Source: Sphingopyxis sp. Root154 (lineage in GTDB: Bacteria; Pseudomonadota; Alphaproteobacteria; Sphingomonadales; Sphingomonadaceae). From it: a stretch of 64,000 bases of DNA. The DNA is taken from contig NZ_LMGI01000001.1 of assembly GCF_001427105.1 (NCBI RefSeq), positions 992,001 through 1,056,000 of the forward strand, given 5' to 3'. Positions 8,483-16,731 of this stretch are shown in pieces (position 1 is the first letter of the stretch; each line of letters opens with the position of its first letter). The translations under genes and the position numbers were made by a program. The notes under the pieces were generated by a model that was not told where the DNA came from, ran no database searches, and saw only the letters and a list, made by a program, of their open reading frames with translations.

Positions 8483-9634
8483 ATGAGCGATCACAATCCC
8501 GGCCTGCGCCCCTGGCGCGACATCGCGCGGCGGACAAGCCGCCAGATCATGGTCGGCAATGTCCCCGTCGGCGGCGGTGCGCCGATCAGCGTCCAGACGA
8601 TGACGAACACGCTGACCAGCGACGCAGTCGCGACGATCGACCAGATCCGCCGCTGCGAGGACGCCGGCGCCGACCTGATCCGCGTCTCGTGCCCCGACGT
8701 CGAGTCGACCGCGGCGCTCGGCAAAATTGTCCGCGCATCGCGCATTCCGATCATCGCCGACATCCACTTCCATTATAAGCGCGCACTCGAAGCCGCCGAC
8801 GCCGGCGCCGCTTGCCTGCGCATCAACCCCGGCAATATCGGCTCGTCGGAACGCGTCGGCGAGGTGGTCCGCGCCGCCAAGGCCAACGGCTGTGCGATCC
8901 GCATCGGCGTCAACGCCGGCAGCCTCGAGAAGGACCTGCTCGAAAAATATGGCGAGCCCTGCCCCGAGGCGCTCGTCGAAAGCGCGCTCGACCATATCAA
9001 GCTGCTCCAGGACCATGACTTCCACGATTACAAGGTCGCGGTGAAGGCGAGCGACGTCTTCCTCGCGGTCGCCGCCTATGCGCAGCTTGCCGACGCCGTT
9101 GACTGCCCGCTCCACCTTGGCATCACCGAGGCGGGCGGACTGATCGGCGGCACCGTCAAGTCGGCGCTCGGCATCGGCAATCTCCTGTGGGCGGGCATCG
9201 GCGACACGATCCGCGTGTCACTCTCGGCCGAACCCGAGGAAGAAGTCCGCGTCGGCTACGAGATCCTCAAATCGCTCGGCCTGCGCACCCGCGGCGTCCG
9301 CGTCGTCTCTTGCCCCAGCTGCGCACGCCAGGGCTTCGACGTCATCCGCACCGTACAGGCACTCGAAGACGCGCTCAGCCACATCAAGACCCCGATGTCG
9401 CTCTCGGTCCTCGGCTGCGTCGTCAACGGCCCCGGCGAGGCGCGCGAGACCGACATCGGCATCACCGGCGGCGGCAACGGCAAGCATATGGTCTTCCTGT
9501 CGGGGGTCACCGACCATCATGTCGAGGACGCCGACATGATCAGCCACATCGTCAAGCTCGTCGAGGCGAAGGCCGCCGAGATCGACGCGGGCAGTTCGGT
9601 GAGCATGGACACGCTGCACGGCAAGGCGGCTTAG
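8483..9634 (+). CDS. ispG: 4-hydroxy-3-methylbut-2-enyl diphosphate synthase
   Basis: A 383-residue IspG (GcpE), the Fe-S enzyme of the methylerythritol phosphate pathway that turns MEcPP into HMBPP. Characteristic blocks are [38 protein letters not shown] and the C-terminal cluster cysteines in [11 protein letters not shown] (near 296-299) and [11 protein letters not shown] (near 331). The length equals the short bacterial form without the inserted domain. ATG at 8483 is the conventional start; it has only a weak purine stretch upstream. It is divergently oriented from the porin with about 260 bases between them. Confidence 0.97.
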   Translation: MSDHNPGLRPWRDIARRTSRQIMVGNVPVGGGAPISVQTMTNTLTSDAVATIDQIRRCEDAGADLIRVSCPDVESTAALGKIVRASRIPIIADIHFHYKRALEAADAGAACLRINPGNIGSSERVGEVVRAAKANGCAIRIGVNAGSLEKDLLEKYGEPCPEALVESALDHIKLLQDHDFHDYKVAVKASDVFLAVAAYAQLADAVDCPLHLGITEAGGLIGGTVKSALGIGNLLWAGIGDTIRVSLSAEPEEEVRVGYEILKSLGLRTRGVRVVSCPSCARQGFDVIRTVQALEDALSHIKTPMSLSVLGCVVNGPGEARETDIGITGGGNGKHMVFLSGVTDHHVEDADMISHIVKLVEAKAAEIDAGSSVSMDTLHGKAA

Positions 9635-9642
9635 GCTGGCCT

Positions 9643-10593
9643 TTAACCGGGGACCCGGGTGAGCTGCGTGTAGGCGATCTGCCAACGCCCGTTCTGCCTG
9701 ACCCACATATGCGCAATGCGCAGCCGCCGGCTCTGATGCTGCCCGCCCAGCGTCCAGCGCAGGGTCACGAGCCCGCCGGACATTGCCGTGTCGCCATGGA
9801 CACGACGGGTTGGCGCTTCGATCACGAACGGCTCGATCCGGAAATCGGGCTTCTCGAAATCGGCGAGATAGGAGCGCTTGTCCTGCGTCTTCGCATCGGA
9901 GTTCACGAGCAGATAATCGTCGGTGACCAATTCACCGAGCGCCGTGATATCCTTGGCCATCGTCGCGCGGTTATGCGCCTCGATCGCAGCGGCAAGATCG
10001 GGGGGCAACGCGGTATCTGTTGGCGCGGACGACGGGCGGCGCCGGTCGACCGCGATCCAGTTCACCTCCCAGGTTACGCCGTTATCGATCGAAAAAGCCT
10101 GTTCGAAATGCGCCTCGTCAGGCGAAACCTGAGTGATGACGAACCGCACGCGGATCGGGCGCTCCCCAAGCTTGTCAGCCCCGGTAAAGACCCCGCGCCC
10201 GCCGGCGCCGAATGTGCCGATCACGGGCGGCGTCATCGCCCCGTCGCGCAAGCTGGCGAAATTGAGGCTCCACCGGCGGGTTGCGGGATCGTAGAGCCGC
10301 AGCGAGATGCCCTCGATCTTTCCGGCGGGCCCCGCAACGGTCAGTTCGACGCTGTTCGCCCGCCCGTCCATCAACCCGCGAACCAGGCTGGTGCCGCGAT
10401 ACTCGGCCCAGACCGGTGCCTTGCCCGACAGCGGATTGGTGAGCACGCGCACCTCGGTCGACCATTCGCCAATCTCGAAATCGAAATCGCGCTGGCCGTC
10501 GCGAATGGTCTCCGGCGATGCGGTCGGCGCCGATTGCGCCATCGCCGGGACACTCGCCAGCGCGATCATCAGGGCCATCCATCGCGCGCTCAC
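9643..10593 (-). CDS. Secreted protein with C-terminal SnoaL/NTF2-like domain
   Basis: A 316-residue exported protein. From the GTG at 10593 it reads VSARWMALMIALASVPAMAQ, a clear signal peptide. Residues about 20-190 form a beta-rich domain (DFDFEIGEWSTEVRVL; a DUF1579-like lipocalin-type start), and about 200-316 are an NTF2-like DUF4440 domain (IEAHNRATMAKDITALGELVTDD, with VNSDAKTQDKR and AHMWVRQNGRWQIAYTQ). Function unknown; such domains bind small hydrophobic molecules or hold ketosteroid-isomerase-like pockets. A TTG at 10605 is an alternative start, but GTG overlaps the stop of a short upstream reading frame. Confidence 0.8.
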   Translation of the reverse strand: MSARWMALMIALASVPAMAQSAPTASPETIRDGQRDFDFEIGEWSTEVRVLTNPLSGKAPVWAEYRGTSLVRGLMDGRANSVELTVAGPAGKIEGISLRLYDPATRRWSLNFASLRDGAMTPPVIGTFGAGGRGVFTGADKLGERPIRVRFVITQVSPDEAHFEQAFSIDNGVTWEVNWIAVDRRRPSSAPTDTALPPDLAAAIEAHNRATMAKDITALGELVTDDYLLVNSDAKTQDKRSYLADFEKPDFRIEPFVIEAPTRRVHGDTAMSGGLVTLRWTLGGQHQSRRLRIAHMWVRQNGRWQIAYTQLTRVPG

Positions 10594-10736
10594 GATACAA
10601 TCCAACCTTCGGGGTCGACGAGGACGACCACATCACAGCGTTCGAACATCGGCATCGGCACCTCCTCCAAGCTCTCTTCTCGCACCTCGAATACGAGATT
10701 TCGCTGCGCGACGAAACGGTGCGCCCGTGGATGCAC
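10590..10736 (-). CDS. Possible small protein, 48 aa, overlapping the next start
   Basis: An open frame from GTG 10736 to TGA 10590-10592, whose stop overlaps the GTG of the secreted NTF2-like gene (GTGA). It contains EVREESLEEVPMPMFERCD and a hydrophobic VVVLVDPEGWIVS end. A shorter version from the ATG at about 10652 has a strong AGGAGGTG Shine-Dalgarno and would make a 21-residue leader. Third codon positions are mostly G/C as in real genes here. No homology is recognised; it may be a coupled leader peptide or chance. Confidence 0.35.
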   Translation of the reverse strand: MHPRAHRFVAQRNLVFEVREESLEEVPMPMFERCDVVVLVDPEGWIVS

Positions 10737-10750
10737 ATTATTGGTGCATC
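10730..10750. promoter_or_regulatory. Perfect palindrome GATGCAC-N7-GTGCATC, NtrC-like
   Basis: Two perfect 7-base arms around ATTATTG in the gap between the GT14 gene and the secreted NTF2-like gene. The inner 17 bases TGCACATTATTGGTGCA match the NtrC enhancer pattern TGCAC-N7-GTGCA. It could be an operator or enhancer for the genes transcribed leftward; no sigma-54 promoter was identified next to it. Confidence 0.5.
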
Positions 10751-10786
10751 AACGGGCGTGCCTCATCATCGCAAGGGGGGCTCGGA

Positions 10787-11683
10787 TTACGCTGGTTCAA
10801 GCGTCCGGTCTTGTGGTTTGACGGTCGTTTCCGCAGCATAAATATTCGCCGCGGGCGTTTTCAGATGCGCCTCGAGCAGATCGAAAATCACCGCATCCTC
10901 CTCCGCGTCGAACTTGCGCGCGAACAGGTCCGGACTAAGCGTCAGGCGCAGCGCATCGGCCGTCACGAAGGTACGCGGGCGCAGCTTGATGTCGCCGTCG
11001 GGCACCCAGTCGATCGTGCGCAGATCGTCGTTCATAACTTCGCCCTGCGCGCGGCTGTTCATCATCAACGTCTGGAAAAACGCCTCGTCGGGGATGAAGC
11101 TGCGGCGATAGAATGTCTTGAAGCGCTCGGCGCTCGGGTGATGGACCGCAAAATGGCAAAAGCTTCGCGTCACGGCTTTCCACTGCGTGCCGATATAGGG
11201 CGTCGCGTCTTTCAGGAACGCGCGCGGCAGGCGCGTGCGGAACATGCGTCCCAGCGCCTCAACGAACATATGGCTGACGCGGTTCATCGTATCGGGCCGC
11301 GCCGCCCGCTGGTCGAGCGCGCGAATATATTGCCGCCGCGGGTTGGCGCGCAGGAAGGCGCGGATATAGGCTTGCGACTTTAGCGGGAAATCCTGCCCGC
11401 TGAGATTGATATAATGGGTCCAGCTGCGATTCATCTTCAGCAGCTGCTTCATTCCGCGCAATTCCGCGTCGACCAGGCTGTATCCGCCCCACAGCGCCTT
11501 TTTCGATTCGATGATCGCGACCCCCTGAAAGGGTTTCAGAAAGGCGGCGATATCGGCGGCGAACTCGGGTCCTGACCCTTTGTCGACGTGGATCACATAG
11601 CTGTTCCCGGGCGCATAAATGGCATTGAACATCCGTTTGAACTGTTCGGGAAAGCGGTGGAGGAGGATGAAATAGCCGATCAT
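10787..11683 (-). CDS. Glycosyltransferase family 14 (core-2/I-branching-like)
   Basis: A 298-residue protein starting MIGYFILLHRFPEQFKRMF, the standard beginning of bacterial GT14 (Branch) enzymes, then NSYVIHVDKGS (nucleotide-sugar region), WGGYSLVDAELRGMK, and YINLSGQDFPLKS, the conserved LSGxDFPL motif. PDEAFFQTLMMNS in the C-terminal half carries the likely catalytic Glu. Family members transfer N-acetylglucosamine or xylose to polysaccharide or glycan acceptors. No signal or membrane segment, so cytoplasmic. It stands alone, divergent from the Arg-rich small gene and GNAT at 11.8 kb. Confidence 0.85.
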   Translation of the reverse strand: MIGYFILLHRFPEQFKRMFNAIYAPGNSYVIHVDKGSGPEFAADIAAFLKPFQGVAIIESKKALWGGYSLVDAELRGMKQLLKMNRSWTHYINLSGQDFPLKSQAYIRAFLRANPRRQYIRALDQRAARPDTMNRVSHMFVEALGRMFRTRLPRAFLKDATPYIGTQWKAVTRSFCHFAVHHPSAERFKTFYRRSFIPDEAFFQTLMMNSRAQGEVMNDDLRTIDWVPDGDIKLRPRTFVTADALRLTLSPDLFARKFDAEEDAVIFDLLEAHLKTPAANIYAAETTVKPQDRTLEPA

Positions 11684-11740
11684 GCAGGCATGCCTTTCGG
11701 ATCGCCGACCCGGGCTGTCAGCCCACCGGAATCGCGATCA

Positions 11741-11758
11741 TTTTCCTGTCCCGGAAAA
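11741..11758. promoter_or_regulatory. Inverted repeat TTTTCC-N6-GGAAAA between divergent genes
   Basis: A perfect 6-base inverted repeat with TGTCCC centre in the 108-base gap upstream of both the GT14 gene (minus) and the small gene at 11792 (plus). It is AT-rich compared with its surroundings. It is a candidate operator; no known regulator consensus is recognised. Confidence 0.35.
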
Positions 11759-11791
11759 CCCAACCAAAGTCATTTTGATCGATAGGAGACA

Positions 11792-11953
11792 ATGCCCGAC
11801 AGATGGCCTGCTGCGTTGCGACGCGGCCTGGTCCAGTGGCATCCTCTCCATATAGGGCGGCGGCGGGTGATTGTAAGGGCGCGCGCCATTGCCCAGCGGC
11901 ATGCGTCGCCGCTAAGGAACCCCGAAGCCCCTCTGCACAGGATATTCGCGTGA
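11792..11953 (+). CDS. Possible Arg-rich small protein, 53 aa, coupled to GNAT
   Basis: ATG at 11792 follows AGGAGA by four bases and opens a 53-codon frame whose TGA overlaps the GTG of the acetyltransferase at 11950 (GTGA). The product is very basic (GRRRVIVRARAIAQRHASPL) with no Cys or membrane segment. The good ribosome site and the exact stop-start overlap argue for translation; the composition and lack of recognised relatives argue for caution. It might act only to deliver ribosomes to the GNAT gene. Confidence 0.42.
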   Translation: MPDRWPAALRRGLVQWHPLHIGRRRVIVRARAIAQRHASPLRNPEAPLHRIFA

Positions 11954-12429
11954 CCCTTTCGATCCGCCCCGCCGCCGCCGCCGACCTGCCGCTGATCGCG
12001 CAGTTCATCCGCGACCTCGCCGAGTATGAAAAGCTCGCGCACGAGGTCCGGTTCGACGAGGCGAAGCTCGGCGAGAAACTGTTCGGCCCGCGCCCCTATG
12101 CCGAAGTTCTGATCGGCGAGCTGGACTGGAGCCCACAGGGTTTCGCGCTTTTCTTCCACAATTTCTCGACCTTCGAAGGCAAGCCCGGCATTTATCTCGA
12201 GGATCTGTTCGTGCGTCCCGAAGCGCGCGGCTCGGGGCTCGGCAAGGCGCTGCTCGCGCATCTCGCCAAGCTTTGCGTCGAACGCGACTGCGCGCGGCTC
12301 GAATGGTCGGTGCTCGACTGGAACGACCCGGCCATCGGCTTCTACAAGGGCCTCGGCGCCAGGCTGATGGACGAATGGACCGTGATGCGCGTCAACGGCG
12401 ACGCGCTGACGAGGCTTGCCAATATCTGA
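11950..12429 (+). CDS. GNAT N-acetyltransferase, SSAT-like
   Basis: A 159-residue GNAT enzyme with the diamine/spermidine acetyltransferase (SSAT/PaiA) pattern: SIRPAAAADLPLIAQFIRDL, EYEKLAHEV, PQGFALFFHNFSTF and YLEDLFVRPEARGSGLGKAL (acetyl-CoA loop near residue 88), then RLEWSVLDWNDPAIGFYKGLGA. These segments are nearly diagnostic for this subgroup. The GTG start at 11950 gives the standard N terminus; a longer reading from 11803 adds an unrelated Cys/Pro-rich tail. Likely acetylates polyamines or thialysine-like amines in the cytoplasm. Confidence 0.88.
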   Translation: MTLSIRPAAAADLPLIAQFIRDLAEYEKLAHEVRFDEAKLGEKLFGPRPYAEVLIGELDWSPQGFALFFHNFSTFEGKPGIYLEDLFVRPEARGSGLGKALLAHLAKLCVERDCARLEWSVLDWNDPAIGFYKGLGARLMDEWTVMRVNGDALTRLANI

Positions 12430-12433
12430 AATT

Positions 12434-12504
12434 CGTCACCCCGGACCTGATCCGGGGTCCATACGCGCGCGTGGGATGGATGCCGGAGCAAGTCCGCCAT
12501 GACG
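12434..12504. repeat. Dispersed palindromic repeat (REP-like), copy 1
   Basis: Begins CGTCACCCCGGACCTGATCC and ends AGTCCGCCATGACG, so both ends are CGTCA/TGACG. The left hairpin is CCCCGGA-CCTGA-TCCGGGG (12439-12457). Lies between the convergent GNAT and S41 protease genes, where it could also act as a terminator. Confidence 0.85.
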
Positions 12505-12515
12505 AAAGAGGGAAG

Positions 12516-13625
12516 CTAGCGAACCCCGCGCGGCTTCCGCCGCTCCATCGGCCAGCTCGGCATATGCGCATCGGACAGCGTCTTCGCCTCCGCCGGCGCC
12601 ACGCCGAGGTCGGTGAGCACGCGCACCAGCGCGTCGGCGGGCGGGACCGCAATGTCGGGCAAAACGCCCTCGCCTTCCCAATCCTTTCCGGTTTTGGGAT
12701 CATAAGTCCGCCCGACCGGAATGAATGCCGCATAGCCGCCGCCCAGATCCTCGCCACTGCCGAAATGATTGGCGCCCGCGGTCGGCGCGCCGACCAGCGT
12801 GCCGCGCCCCGTGTGCTTCATCGCTAGCGAGAAATGCTCGGCCGCCGACGCACTCGCGCCCGATGTCAGCACATAGACTTTCGCATCGCGCAGCCTTTTG
12901 TCGGCATTCGGCGTCGCCCAATGCTCGCGCGCCACCATGCCCGCGTCACCCTTCACCACGCGCATCGACGGCAACCCGTCGATCGGCGAGCCGCCGCGCG
13001 CATCGACCGAAGCGCGCGTCGCCATCGTCACCAGCCGGGTCGGCTCGGCGAACAGCCACGGAAAGATCACGTCCATCTGGTCGAGCCCGCCGCCGTTATG
13101 CGTGCGGATGTCGAAGATGATCGCCTTCGCATCGGCATGGTCGGCCATGAATTTCGCGGCCTGCGCCGTCACCGCCGCGTCCATCGGAAAGACGTTGAAG
13201 CGGATGAAGGCGATCCCCGGCGCGATCCAGCCCGCCTGTTCGACCGGCACCTTCGGCGGGCGGCGCACGGGTGCGGCAGCGCCCGGCGCCGCAGCTGCCG
13301 GCGCGCCCGCAGCTTCGGGCGCGCGCAGGCGCAGATGGCCGTCGGGCGCGACGGCATTCACATCGGCATCGATCGCCTCACCCAGCGCCGGGCCGGAGAG
13401 CGCCTTGTAACGCCCCGCCGCAATGCCCGCGCGGATCGCCGCGGCATAACGCCTGCCCGTCTCGGGATAGACATAGTCGCGTTCGAGCAAGGCCGCATAT
13501 TTTTCGGCGACCGCATCGGCGCTCGCCTCGTCCGCGGCATAGGCGGGCGGGGGCGCCAGTACCGGCACGACCACCATCCCGGCGGCGAGCAGAAGCGCGG
13601 GCAAAATACGCGAAGAACGAATCAT
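12516..13625 (-). CDS. Secreted S41 family peptidase (C-terminal processing protease-like)
   Basis: A 369-residue exported protein. The signal peptide is MIRSSRILPALLLAAGMVVV followed by a Pro/Ala stretch ending AYAADE. The S41 core runs from about residue 130: IAPGIAFIRFNVFP, AIIFDIRTHNGGGLDQMD, VYVLTSGASASAAEHFSLAM (catalytic Ser in the GASASAAE block) and GAPTAGANHFGSG. An N-terminal helical region and an Ala/Pro linker replace a PDZ domain, as in IRBP/tricorn-like S41 members. GGAG stands six bases before the ATG at 13625; MRM at 13631 is the alternative. Confidence 0.86.
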   Translation of the reverse strand: MIRSSRILPALLLAAGMVVVPVLAPPPAYAADEASADAVAEKYAALLERDYVYPETGRRYAAAIRAGIAAGRYKALSGPALGEAIDADVNAVAPDGHLRLRAPEAAGAPAAAAPGAAAPVRRPPKVPVEQAGWIAPGIAFIRFNVFPMDAAVTAQAAKFMADHADAKAIIFDIRTHNGGGLDQMDVIFPWLFAEPTRLVTMATRASVDARGGSPIDGLPSMRVVKGDAGMVAREHWATPNADKRLRDAKVYVLTSGASASAAEHFSLAMKHTGRGTLVGAPTAGANHFGSGEDLGGGYAAFIPVGRTYDPKTGKDWEGEGVLPDIAVPPADALVRVLTDLGVAPAEAKTLSDAHMPSWPMERRKPRGVR

Positions 13626-13707
13626 CCTCATCTCCAATCCAGCCCCGGCCGAAGAGAGGTGTATCATATCGGCAATACAGATCAACTACATTTGTAGTCG
13701 AATCGAA

Positions 13708-13905
13708 CTATTTCTTTCGCGCGAACCAGACGAGCACGACCCCGACGACCGCGAGGATCACCCCGTTGCGGGTCCATGTCGTATCGCCGAGCATGAAGCT
13801 GCTCGCGGGCCAGCGCACGATATCGAGCCCCTGCAGCACCCACAGCCCGCCGACGAGGATCGCCGCAATGCCGACGATCGCCAGAACGCCTTTCAATGCT
13901 CCCAT
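13708..13905 (-). CDS. Small two-helix membrane protein
   Basis: A 65-residue protein with two predicted transmembrane helices: GVLAIVGIAAILVGGLWVLQ near the start and NGVILAVVGVVLVWFARKK at the end, separated by a short loop (WPASSFMLGDTTW). Such short proteins are common in sphingomonads and have no known role. It is separated by 13 bases from the upstream acyltransferase gene and may be cotranscribed with it. Confidence 0.75.
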   Translation of the reverse strand: MGALKGVLAIVGIAAILVGGLWVLQGLDIVRWPASSFMLGDTTWTRNGVILAVVGVVLVWFARKK

Positions 13906-13918
13906 GCCCGCTCTCCCC

Positions 13919-15052
13919 TTATTTGCGCTGCAATCCGATCAGCGGCCGCAGCCAGCCGATGTTGCGCCCGATGATGTAGAATAGCCAGCAGCCGGCTGTC
14001 GTCGTCGCGACGAGGACGAGGAACGACGGCAGCGCCGCGACGCCGGCCTGCAGCAGATACCAGCCGACAACGACGATGATCGTCTGGTGGATGATGTAAA
14101 AGGGGAATACCGCCTCGGCGAGCGTCGTGCGCGACGGGTGATCGCGGTTCCAGTAACGGTCGGCGATCCCGACCAGCGCGACGATCGTCGTCCAGCCCTG
14201 CACCAGATGCGCGATATGGAACGGCAGCGTGCCCCAGTCAGCGGGCCGCGCACCGGTCAGCCAGAGGCACATGATCCATGCAACGACCGCGAACGCCGCG
14301 ACCGCGATGACCAGCGCGGCACGCCACCAGCGCGCCACCGCGTCGAACAGTTGCGGCCGCACCCGGAGCAGCCACCCGGCAAGGAAGGGCACCAGATAAT
14401 GAAGGTGCGACGGCCCGTCGTCGAACAGCGCGTGCGTCTCGTCATGGCCGGGAAAGACGGCATAGATAAGCAACCACGCCGCGAGCGGCCATACGAGCAG
14501 ACCAGCGCCGCCGAGCCACCGCGCCGCGCCGTCGGCGATCCGGGTCCGGATCGCGCCCGGCACCAGCGCCACGAGGATCGCGGCGAGCATCGTATAGACC
14601 CACAGATAGACGACGAACCACAGATGCTGCCACGTCGGCAGGACGATCCCGCCAAGCGATCCGAAGCGGAAATAATCGTGTAGCCAGAAATGCAGGAAGC
14701 CACGGGTGTAGCCATGCTGGCCGACCAGCTCGATCCACGGCTGCGGCGGGATGATGACGATGATGCCAAAGACGAGCGGGATCAGCAGCCGCGCGCTGCG
14801 CGACCGCGCAAAGGCGCCGCTGACGCCCAGCTTCGCGAACAGCGCCGCGCTCGCATAACCCGACACGAGGAACAGCAGCGCGAGCCGCCACCTGTTCGTC
14901 GCGAGCATCGGCAACTGCACCCAGTCGAGCGGCGCGGCGATCTTCACATGCCAGCCCCACGGCACGAAATACATGCCGATATGATAGAGGATCAGCAGCC
15001 CGAACGCTCCGATCCGCAGCCAGTCCATGCCGTGATGGCGTTGCGTGGTCAT
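13919..15052 (-). CDS. Acyltransferase 3 family membrane protein (OpgC-like)
   Basis: A 377-residue integral membrane acyltransferase with about ten transmembrane helices. The N terminus MTTQRHHGMDWLRIGAFGLL with LILYHIGMYF holds the conserved R/H pair of the family, and NRWRLALLFLVSGYASAALF follows. The group modifies sugars in cell-surface glycans (OpgC succinylates periplasmic glucans). Start chosen at ATG 15052; an upstream reading to 15115 would translate the palindromic repeat and is rejected. Confidence 0.87.
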   Translation of the reverse strand: MTTQRHHGMDWLRIGAFGLLILYHIGMYFVPWGWHVKIAAPLDWVQLPMLATNRWRLALLFLVSGYASAALFAKLGVSGAFARSRSARLLIPLVFGIIVIIPPQPWIELVGQHGYTRGFLHFWLHDYFRFGSLGGIVLPTWQHLWFVVYLWVYTMLAAILVALVPGAIRTRIADGAARWLGGAGLLVWPLAAWLLIYAVFPGHDETHALFDDGPSHLHYLVPFLAGWLLRVRPQLFDAVARWWRAALVIAVAAFAVVAWIMCLWLTGARPADWGTLPFHIAHLVQGWTTIVALVGIADRYWNRDHPSRTTLAEAVFPFYIIHQTIIVVVGWYLLQAGVAALPSFLVLVATTTAGCWLFYIIGRNIGWLRPLIGLQRK

Positions 15053-15072
15053 CGGCCCCCTCTTCCCACTTT

Positions 15073-15144
15073 CGTCATCCCGGACTTGATCCGGGATCCA
15101 GCCAACATCGCGCAAATGGATCCTGGATCAAGTCCGGGATGACG
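15073..15144. repeat. Dispersed palindromic repeat (REP-like), copy 2, full length
   Basis: A 72-base element: CGTCATCCCGGACTTGATCC at the left and GATCAAGTCCGGGATGACG at the right, giving a long imperfect palindrome. Its centre (GATCCAGCCAAC, then CGCGCAAATGGATC) is nearly the same as that of copy 7 at 41872. It lies in the promoter gap between the acyltransferase and the carboxyl transferase gene. Confidence 0.9.
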
Positions 15145-15157
15145 ATGATGGATATGT

Positions 15158-16675
15158 CTATTTCACCACCCGCCACGCCAGCTCGGCAAACTCGCAAAGC
15201 AAGGGCCGCGTGTCGCGCGGATCGATGATATCCTCGACCCCGAATTTCTCCGCCGTCCGGAACGGGCTTCGCACGCGGTTGAGCCGCTCGCGGATCGCCT
15301 CCAGATGCGCCGCGGGATCTTCAGCCGCCTCGAGTTCGCTTTTGTATGCGACCTCGACCCCGCCCTCGATCGGCAAGCTGCCCCAGTCGCCCGACGGCCA
15401 GGCGAAGCGGTACTGGAAGCGCTCGGCGTTCGACATCGCGCTGCCCGCGATGCCGTAAGCGCGGCGCACCACCACCGACGCGAGCGGCACCGTCGCGCGG
15501 TAGATCGCGTTCATCGCCTGCACCCCGTACCGGATCGTCCCCGTCCGCTCGGCCTCGCCGCCGATCATGAAGCCCGGATTGTCGACAAGGTGGACGATCG
15601 GCAGCCGGAACTGGTCGGCCATCTTCACGAAGCGTTCGGCCTTCTCGCTCGTCTTCGCATCCCACGATCCGCCGAGGTATGACGGGTCGCTCGCGAGCAC
15701 CGCGACCGGATAACCGTCGAGCCGCGCAAAGGCGGTGATCACCGCGCGCCCCCAACGCGCCCCCATTTCGAAAAAACTGCCCTGATCGAACACCGCCGCC
15801 GTAATCCGCCGCATCGAATAGACCTGCTTCGCCGCGCGCGGCACCACCGAAAGCAGGCTCTCGTCGCGCCGGTTGACCGGATCGCTGCATGCGGTCCGAA
15901 GCGCCCTGTCGTGGATCGACGACGGCAGGTACGACAGGAACCGCCGTGCCGCCGCAAAGGCCTCGGCCTCGCTCGCGACCTCGTCGTCGACGACGCCGTT
16001 GCGCGTATGCACGTCGCTGCCGCCCAGCTCCTCGCGGTCGAGCGTATCGCCGATCGCCGCCGCAACCGCCGGCCCCGCCGCGAACAGTTGCGACAGCCCG
16101 CGCACCATGATGCTGTAATGGCTAGCCACGACGCGCGCCGCGCCGAGCCCCGCGGTCGGACCCAAGGCCAGCGCCACCACCGGCACGGTATCGAGGTTCG
16201 CGATGATCTCGTCCCAGCCGGGCACATGCGGGATATAGGTATAGCCCATATCCTCGAGCGTCTTGACCGACCCGCCGCCGCCGGTGCCGTCGATCATGCG
16301 GATCAGCGGCAGCCTATATTCATGCGCCATCGCCTCGCACTGGACGAACTTCCTGTGCAGCGCCGCATCGGCCGCGCCGCCGCGCACGGTGAAATCGTCG
16401 GCCGAGGCGACGACCGGCCGGCCGTCAATATTGGCGCGTCCGAAAATGAAATTGCTCGCGGCCAGATCTTCCAGCTCGCCATCGGCGCCATAACGCCCGC
16501 GCCCCGCGATCTTGCCGATCTCGCGAAAGCTGCCTTCGTCGACGACGCCCGCGAGCCGCGCCCGCGCGTCCATCTTGCCGCGACTATGCTGGCGCGCGAC
16601 CTTTTCCTCGCCGCCCATCTTCTCGGCCATCGCGCGGCGCTGCCCGAGTTCGTCGATCTCTTTTTCCCAGCTCAT
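15158..16675 (-). CDS. Acyl-CoA carboxylase carboxyltransferase (beta) subunit
   Basis: A 505-residue biotin-dependent carboxyltransferase with the N and C crotonase-like halves in one chain. Visible blocks include the start MSWEKEIDELGQRRAMAEKM, KMDARARLAGVVDEGSF, GGGSVKTLEDMGYTYIP, AAGPAVAAAIGDTLDREELG, and in the C half VDNPGFMIGGEAE and the SAMSNAERFQYRF region. It would transfer CO2 from biotinyl-BCCP to an acyl-CoA (propionyl-, methylcrotonyl- or geranyl-type). No biotin carboxylase alpha subunit lies nearby, so substrate is open. A TGACG-GAAA-CGTCA palindrome sits 22 bases upstream. Confidence 0.9.
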   Translation of the reverse strand: MSWEKEIDELGQRRAMAEKMGGEEKVARQHSRGKMDARARLAGVVDEGSFREIGKIAGRGRYGADGELEDLAASNFIFGRANIDGRPVVASADDFTVRGGAADAALHRKFVQCEAMAHEYRLPLIRMIDGTGGGGSVKTLEDMGYTYIPHVPGWDEIIANLDTVPVVALALGPTAGLGAARVVASHYSIMVRGLSQLFAAGPAVAAAIGDTLDREELGGSDVHTRNGVVDDEVASEAEAFAAARRFLSYLPSSIHDRALRTACSDPVNRRDESLLSVVPRAAKQVYSMRRITAAVFDQGSFFEMGARWGRAVITAFARLDGYPVAVLASDPSYLGGSWDAKTSEKAERFVKMADQFRLPIVHLVDNPGFMIGGEAERTGTIRYGVQAMNAIYRATVPLASVVVRRAYGIAGSAMSNAERFQYRFAWPSGDWGSLPIEGGVEVAYKSELEAAEDPAAHLEAIRERLNRVRSPFRTAEKFGVEDIIDPRDTRPLLCEFAELAWRVVK

Positions 16676-16696
16676 GGGGCGAAGGCTATCTTACGT

Positions 16697-16710
16697 TGAC
16701 GGAAACGTCA
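16697..16710. promoter_or_regulatory. Palindrome TGACG-GAAA-CGTCA, LiuR-like operator candidate
   Basis: Perfect 5-base inverted repeat preceded by TTACGT, placed between the divergent carboxyltransferase (minus) and thioredoxin-like (plus) genes. It resembles the ACGT/TTTACGT-type operators described for LiuR, the regulator of branched-chain amino acid and acyl-CoA breakdown. The match is by eye only. Confidence 0.4.
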
Positions 16711-16731
16711 TCCGAAACCTATCGTCGGCCC

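Noticed and set aside
8334..8486. 50-codon frame ending in ATGA with ispG
   Set aside because: No ribosome site, basic low-complexity product; overlap is probably chance. Left open but not called.
15053..15142. N-terminal extension of the acyltransferase and a plus-strand frame through the repeat
   Set aside because: Both translate the palindromic repeat (giving PDQVRDD-like text), a well-known annotation artefact.
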